Assembly: GCA_032622095.1 (NCBI GenBank)
Contig: CP136064.1
Span: 182,572,209-182,636,208 of the forward strand
From: Siphonodentalium dalli
Lineage: Eukaryota > Mollusca > Scaphopoda > Gadilida > Siphonodentaliidae
Direction: 5' to 3'
DNA length: 64,000 bases
Shown piece by piece: positions 58,201 through 64,000 of the stretch. How positions within the stretch are numbered: position 1 is the first letter of the stretch; every line of letters starts with the position of its first letter. The position numbers were made by a program, and so were the translations under genes. Below the pieces are notes generated by a model. It worked only from the letters and a program-made list of their open reading frames with translations, made no database searches and was not told the origin of the DNA.

Positions 58201-61200
58201 ACTATATAATATTCATATACCTGTCGTCCCCTTAAAGTATCCCAACATCTCCACATATACGATTAATAATGGACCATTTCAATGTTACTCTTTTGAACAG
58301 AATGGGACAATGCATTCAGTAATAAATGACTTAACTTCAGAGTTAGCGATTTCGGTGGAAAAATAGAGAGAATCGCATCACACTTTTCAACGCAACCCGA
58401 ATCCCAGTCTTTGTAAACATACATTATGTGCACTCCGATCCGTACGGATACTGTGTCTATCGTATTCCCGCCAACTTTTCATTTCCCGGAAGGCTCTGAA
58501 TGACGTCCCATCGCGTTACGTTAATAGTTTCGATTGGACTCCTTTATCTCGGTGCTACTAATATTGATTTCTGATTGGCGCTACTGACGTGGAATCCCCG
58601 GTTTGGAAATGAAAACTCTACGAAAGGTCATCAGACCCACTATTTTATATGTGGGTATGTAGTTTACTCCAGACTGCCCGAATCCACATACCGCAAATGC
58701 ATTCCAAGTATAGATCACAAAAGTTACAATCTTAGAAAATTGACGATACTGTCTTTCGCTTTGCCTTTCCAACGTCATATAGGATTATAGACCACATGGG
58801 AAAGAACACGCATATACTTTCTTCTACATAATTTAAACCTTGTTCAGATTCATGCGCAGATAGATTCATCTCCTATTTATCAAATCCACGATGACCATGT
58901 ACAACTCGACCACATGGGATTGGATAGTCTCATACTACCCTTTACATAATTCAGATCGTGTTCCCCATGGTATCCCACTATTTTTTCTGTGTGGTCTGTA
59001 AACACGGATTGTTTTACTGCCGCGATCGCTTGGGAGCCTGCAAATCTCCCATCTGCGTTGACCTCTGGTCAGACCGAATCCTATCGACCTAGCTGAGATT
59101 ACCCACTGAGGGGATAATGTTGCGCGATCGATGGGAACAGGCATACAATGATCCTATAGGATAGCCATATGTGGCGTATTATCGCCAGTCCCACGGGGCG
59201 AGTATTTGCATTGATAGAACCGACGATGAATGTCATTGACCCATTGATTTAAAGGTTGAGACGACACAGAGCTGTCTGCGAAACCAGTGGACGGTGGGTA
59301 CTGAGTCTTTCATAGCCATGCCTCTTAAAGTCGCACTTAATTTTCGATTCACCGATTATTTTTTTTATAGTGCCTTCATATACGGTTTTAATAACAATCT
59401 ATGCCATAAAATATGATTAAATACTATAATTCATCACCATGTGGAATGTCTGTGTCTCAGAATGTGCCCATAGAGTAATAGAATATAGCTGAAATCATAA
59501 AATCATTTCCCCCCTTTAACACTCCCAGAATGCAACATAATTCAAAATACAGTTAATTTTCAATGGAAGGGGAATTACTCTATATCTAAATATATAGAGT
59601 TGTTCCCCTTCCAGTGAAAATAATATACTTTGTGCAGAAACTTGACCACATAACTAACACTCTTCATTATTCCAATAAAAACATGTTCACAGTTTATTAC
59701 ATCGAATAAGTTGAATATACAATGATTTGGAGCTTCCTCTTTCAAATGGTATTTTATGGCATATATTTTATATAATGTGATCTGGGGGTTCGGAAATTAA
59801 GTGGGCCTTTAAGCCATTTAGAGTAGAATGGTTTCTATAAAAATATATAGAGAATGCTCTCGACCAAACATGTTTTCTTCATGATTAATACATTATGCTA
59901 TGAATCATTGAAAATATTTGGGGAGGAATACACATGTTTAAACAATTTCGGCGGCTAACACATGCAAGAGAGTATTATAGACTAGCTATCACATAATTAA
60001 GGGATAGCTATCCCATAACTAAGGGACAGGCGCACGTTTTGCATAAATCCAGCCAAAAATGGCAACAGATTTTCAAAAAAGAATTTCTCAGGATCTATCC
60101 GGCGAAAAATCTTAAAGTTCACATATCATCATCTTCATTGTATATATAGAAACTGGACGATTATTAAGAGATGACAAAAAACAGTGGATTTTAACACATT
60201 TGAATGGTTCAAAATATTTTTTTTGTCCCTTTGCTCAAATAATTAAAAATTTCAAACAACAATCCAAACAGCAAAATAGCTTATTATCTTGGCTCTATGA
60301 GAGGAGTCTTCATTTGCGTCGTAATATTTAGTTAAACTTTTGAATTACATGCTATAACATCATACCCCATAAATTACAATGAAGAAAAAAGCAGCCACAA
60401 ATATTTTGGCCTCATAATAACAAATTGTGGTATGCAGGCTAGTCCCGGCCTCTCAAACAGGGGTCAATCAACTGGAAATAGGCCACATTATTACAGATAA
60501 CTTTGCAGCTGAGTATTTTGCCATGGACCTATATACCTATGACCTAAAACTCATCTCAGCCCAAAGTTGTATTGATCAGCAAGCATGGCATCAAAGTTCT
60601 CAAATATACACAATTATTTATGGGTGGTTGCATAATTGGATGATTTCATAATTATGAAAAGTCCAAGAAAAATTAAGTCTCCTCTCATGGGCTCCATGCA
60701 TGATATGATATCATGGATATATGAACTGCAGTTTAAAAAAAAAAGTGCTATCTTATACTATTCTTACAGCAGTTCTTGGTGCCGCGGAAACAGCAAAATG
60801 TTTAATATTTTTCACGCCATAACAGAATAGTAAATGGGGTTATAATATCCAACAAGTTTACAGTTCTTAAATATTATGTCACAATAATAACCTGTACCAA
60901 ATTCCATAAAGAAATTCCATACAGATTTTTAGAAAATCCATCACAGGTTTTGGAAGACTTTTAAAAAATCTGGTAATGTGGCATGTCGCTCAAACATTTT
61001 CATACACTCTAACCAAAATGAAAATCCAAATAGGCTTCGTAAAATTTAGTCGGTAATCCTGAATACATGAGTTATTCCGTTATAGCCATCTTCTGTGGAA
61101 TGACGGAGAAGGACCCGTTTCCACATACAAGATGACGCTTCTTTTGATGTAAACATTTATTTGCACTCAATTAAATGCATGGGATTGGGATTGAGGCACA

Positions 61201-61790
61201 AGTTACCAAACTTATCTTGGCCTCGATCGATCCCGACAATAACATTAAAGAACATAATATTTACATAAATATAATGTAATGTATGATTCACACGCATATA
61301 TAGAATGTAGTAAACAATTGGATATGTTATTGTGGTATAATAAATGTATATATATGATGATATATATGGGGGTCCATCGCTCTGTATCTGCTTCTTTTGC
61401 GATTCACGAAAGTTTCATTTCCTTAATTGTGGGACAACATCTGGCATGCACATATAATTGAGTTTAGTTGCCTCAATCTCCACCTTCAATGCTTCACACT
61501 TCTGACTCCCACCCCTTATCACACTGTACTGAGAAGTGAAAACTAGAAAATATTCCCACATACAATCTTCCGGAAAACTTTCAAATTTGGCCGACCTACA
61601 TGAACAAGTCGATGATGTTGTATGGCACGGATGCATGAGCATAAAAAATCCGGTCTTTGTATTCTTTGCAATAAATGTCCGAATAGAAACTGGTTGTGGG
61701 TCTACACGCATACAAGGTAATGGTATTGCCGATTCGTCCCCATCTAGCATCGAACATATAAAGTGGACTCTCACATTGCAAGAGATCCTA
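55300..61790. other. Long stretch with no confidently identified gene
   Basis: Open frames of 60-110 codons occur on both strands (for example 55695-55988 plus, 56750-57144 minus in two frames, and 57734-57949 minus). The minus-strand stretch 56878-57060, with GCTKEDPAGAIEVVRKMNMQ and DYLKHYAFDIVCKNY, has a protein-like composition, but I recognise no family or reliable splice sites. A short imperfect hairpin, TGTCAGCCAACC / GGTTGGCTGACA, lies at about 56826-56908. Confidence 0.35.
59550..59618. repeat. Short hairpin
   Basis: TTTTCAATGGAAGGGGAA and TTCCCCTTCCAGTGAAAA enclose TACTCTATAT / ATATATAGAG around a 4-base loop. It is probably a small MITE. Confidence 0.7.
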
Positions 61791-61815
61791 CAAAAACATA
61801 TTCTATATTTCTCAG

Positions 61816-61941
61816 ATTCATCCACTTGGATTATGCGGCTACTACGACATGAACAAGGCTTTCCCTTATGGATGGGTCGGTGTCATCAAACTCGAGGACC
61901 CGGAACTGGAACCCAAGGGATGCATGTCTCATTGTCAGAAG
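61816..61941 (+). CDS. Candidate internal exon, WSC-like cysteine pattern
   Basis: A good acceptor (TTCTATATTTCTCAG, ending at 61815) and a good donor (AAG then GTGAGT at 61942) delimit exactly 42 codons in phase 0. The frame reads IHPLGLCGYYDMNKAFPYGW, then a short linker and LEPKGCMSHCQK. The order C, aromatic pair, acidic residue, about 28 residues, then C-x3-C resembles the first half of a WSC domain, an extracellular carbohydrate-binding module; the usual start is GCY. A different 138-codon frame also crosses this region (61536-61952) but ignores the splice signals. The next exon, expected to carry the C-x-C half, was not found before the window ends. The splice phase matches the donor of the signal-peptide exon at 33770, so both could belong to one gene; this is speculative. 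Confidence 0.45.
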
Positions 61942-62030
61942 GTGAGTATTGAACAATGTTAGCCACATTTACTGTCGCATTGCACAAGTTTAAGTTTCTC
62001 GTCGTTGGTGAAGCGGTGTTATATATGTTA

Positions 62031-62279
62031 CCCTTCCATGAAGGGAGCTACGCTGGTGCAACATTACAGTGCATTATCTGACACACACGAGTCTCCCATA
62101 GGGAGCCTTGTATATATAAGAGAGTGCACTGGCTTACATGATCAAGGTAAATATTGTTAGGCCAATGGAACCGTTACATATTCGAAGCTCCCAATGTGAG
62201 ACTCGCATGTGCAAGAGAATGTATTGGAACAGTGTTGTTCTTAACACTTTTTTTTCAGAAAGCTCCACTCATGGAAGGG
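62031..62279. mobile_element. piggyBac-like MITE in the putative intron
   Basis: The left end is CCCTTCCATGAAGGGAGCTA. The right end is AGCTCCACTCATGGAAGGG, followed by TTAA (GTTA on the left). Two decayed hairpins lie inside (CACGAGTCTCCCATAGGGAG; AGCTCCCAATGTGAGACTCG). It has the same size and design as 22310-22574. It lies about 90 bp after the donor of the WSC-like exon. Confidence 0.75.
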
Positions 62280-62283
62280 TTAA

Positions 62284-63390
62284 AGTGTGTGGGATCGAAT
62301 ATGGTACTTTGGATTAGGGCTAAAACTGATGGGATGTGGAGACTCACACGCACGCAGCTTTGAATTATGTAGCACTTCTATACAAACTGATGTCAGTCAA
62401 TGCACCCAAATGCACATATATTATTATAGTTGGGTCTGAACAATTCGTTCACATGCCATCGAACTGATGGGGCAAACAGTTACACACAAAACAAATCAAA
62501 ACAAAATCAAACAAACAAAAAATAAAATAAGGAAATATATAGTGCAAATATTGTACGTAATCTTGCAAAATATGGGGAAAACGTTATCAAGTATCCATAT
62601 CATATATATAGATTATAGTTTCATGTTCAGATATGATATGTTCACCAGATATTGACACTTCCAAAATTTTACGTCCAGCCGTACCAGGAACTACGCCCAT
62701 ACAAAATCACCGAAACAGATGCATAATAACAATGTTTGCCGCCGTATGTGAAACAGCCATCATCTTCCCATCGAAGCATTCCGTTATCATAAGAGTCTCA
62801 CCGAGCAGCAATCTGAATCCCTATATCTGCTTCAACCATGTATTGGGTGTTTACATAACTGGTAACATATCTCCCTGTATCACACGATCACACAAACGCT
62901 CAGTTTATAAAGAGAACACGTTGACCCGCCATGTTCAGGTCATTGAAGTTTGTTTACTTTTTCCCCTGATACATCAAAAGAGTATAATCTTTTGAAGATA
63001 GGAATAACTATGCGGATTTGCGAGTGGATTTCCAGGCTCCTGTTCTCATTGAGTGGTAGTTTTGTCTAATTCACACGATTGATGTTAAACTTCTGGGAAT
63101 TCCATTACCTCTCTGCAGATGGAATTGCAGACACAAATAGAATCATTCATTTTAATAGTCTTCATTGTGTTAAATTATACGTTGGTCGGTCAGGGATCGG
63201 TTGATTAATTTGGGTTTATCGCCGTTTCAGCCATTTGGCCATATGACGACGTTGTCAATTTTGTTGGTGTGGGGAACAGGATTAATTTCATGGGAAATCA
63301 CTTCATTGCACATAGATAACACCGTCCACCAACCCCAAGGAAAGCAACTGACAAACGTGCCCGGATAAACAAATCGGGTTATCTTTCCTT
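62284..63390. other. Unassigned stretch
   Basis: A 120-codon forward frame (62633-62995) and minus-strand frames with Cys and aromatic residues around 62680-62830 occur here. An alternative forward reading after CACCAG at 62650 gives LPKFYVQPYQELRPYKITET before a stop. None is supported by a strong splice site, so no gene is called. Confidence 0.3.
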
Positions 63391-63391
63391 C

Positions 63392-63480
63392 GCGTTCATC
63401 GAGATTCAACAAGCTTCGCCCTTGTTGGGCGGCTTATCTTGGCTTACTCGCCACGCACCATACCAGCTGAGCCAGGGGCA
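63392..63480 (-). repeat. tRNA-like SINE head (minus strand)
   Basis: On the minus strand, TGGCTCAGCTGG (63463-63474) fits the RNA polymerase III A-box consensus TRGCNNAGYNGG. About 50 bases on, TTGTTGAATCTCGATG resembles a mutated B box (GGTTCGAATCTCG). The intervening GAGTAAGCCAAG resembles a tRNA anticodon-arm region. The sequence does not fold into a good intact tRNA, so a SINE or tRNA pseudogene is more likely. Confidence 0.45.
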
Positions 63481-63625
63481 TTATGTGAAATTCGTGCATG
63501 TGTGTATTTTTAGTTTCATTCCACAAAAATCAGGACAGATTCCCAAACGCATGTTCGTGAAATATGGCATGAACAATTTCAAACTAATATTATGTCGGGC
63601 ATGATATTTTCATCAACTTGAACAT

Positions 63626-63741
63626 TTTTAACATCACCACCCTAGGTTAAGTGATCCTGCTAATTTGCTATGATGTTGGTGGGTCCTGTTGAATATTGCT
63701 ATGATTATGTTAGGACAAAGTGGTGATGTTAAGAAAAAGTT
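63626..63741. repeat. Small inverted-repeat element
   Basis: TTTTTAACATCACCACC and GTGGTGATGTTAAGAAAAA face each other over about 115 bp. Internal TTGCTATGATG and TTGCTATGATT are repeated directly. This is probably a short MITE. Confidence 0.5.
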
Positions 63742-64000
63742 TTTTTTTTATTAAAAGCCAGTGTCTGCGCATGAAACATTCAAGAACATATGTATTTAAA
63801 AATATTTAATAATGGTGGTCCTGGTGTTTGAAAAAATTACAGGGATAGCCATTTCAATTCTGGCCGATTTGCAACAACAAACAGCCATTATTAAAATATT
63901 TCACAAATATACATGTTTTGGATGTTGTATACGCATTGTGGTTTTCCTCTATTTTTCTGATCACACAAACACCGCGAAAATGACAACTTAAAATAAAAAA

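Overview
This is eukaryotic, AT-rich, intron- and transposon-dominated DNA with no operons and almost no intact coding sequence. The repeat content fits a marine invertebrate, most likely a lophotrochozoan (mollusc or annelid) or another invertebrate with a similar repeat load. That content includes a CR1-like retrotransposon carrying a 2A peptide, many TTAA-flanked foldback elements, a Helitron-like element with GTCTGTCTG and GCCGGGTA ends, and tandem units containing CATGGCCGCCAGCAGCCATC. I cannot name the species. Nearly all long open frames are chance, satellite-derived, or fragments of mobile elements.

Layout. 1-12 kb: relics of a tandem repeat family, a 182-bp direct duplication (3144/4311), foldback elements (7074-7195, 7928-8309) and a TTAA element (8694-9187). 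12-24 kb: a TTAA element nested inside another (12153-12619 in 12067-12885), a Helitron-like element (12979-16093), hairpins, a GGTTCTT-rich array with CACTA-like ends, a mariner-like element (19330-20116) and a piggyBac-like MITE (22310-22574). 24.3-30.95 kb is the centrepiece. An old minus-strand non-LTR reverse transcriptase relic is split by a plus-strand CR1-like element with a 2A motif, and that element is itself split by a 932-bp transposon with perfect 57-bp inverted ends. 31-38 kb: more TTAA and TA elements, plus the best candidate host exon, a signal-peptide first exon (33576-33770) below GC-box and E-box motifs. 39-44 kb: a minus-strand ORF with Ig-like features, a 25-bp satellite, and a 2.6-kb array of ~155/164-bp units bounded by short inverted ends. 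45-55 kb: foldback and piggyBac-like elements. 55-64 kb: mostly unassigned, with one well-delimited internal exon (61816-61941) that resembles part of a WSC domain, another piggyBac-like MITE in the following intron, and a tRNA-like head at 63.4 kb.

How the parts work together. The two plus-strand candidate exons have matching splice phase (0) and would suit a secreted or membrane protein with a very long, transposon-filled intron. That link is inference only. The rest is a record of successive insertions, several of which can be ordered because removing the inner element, with one copy of its target-site duplication, restores the outer one.
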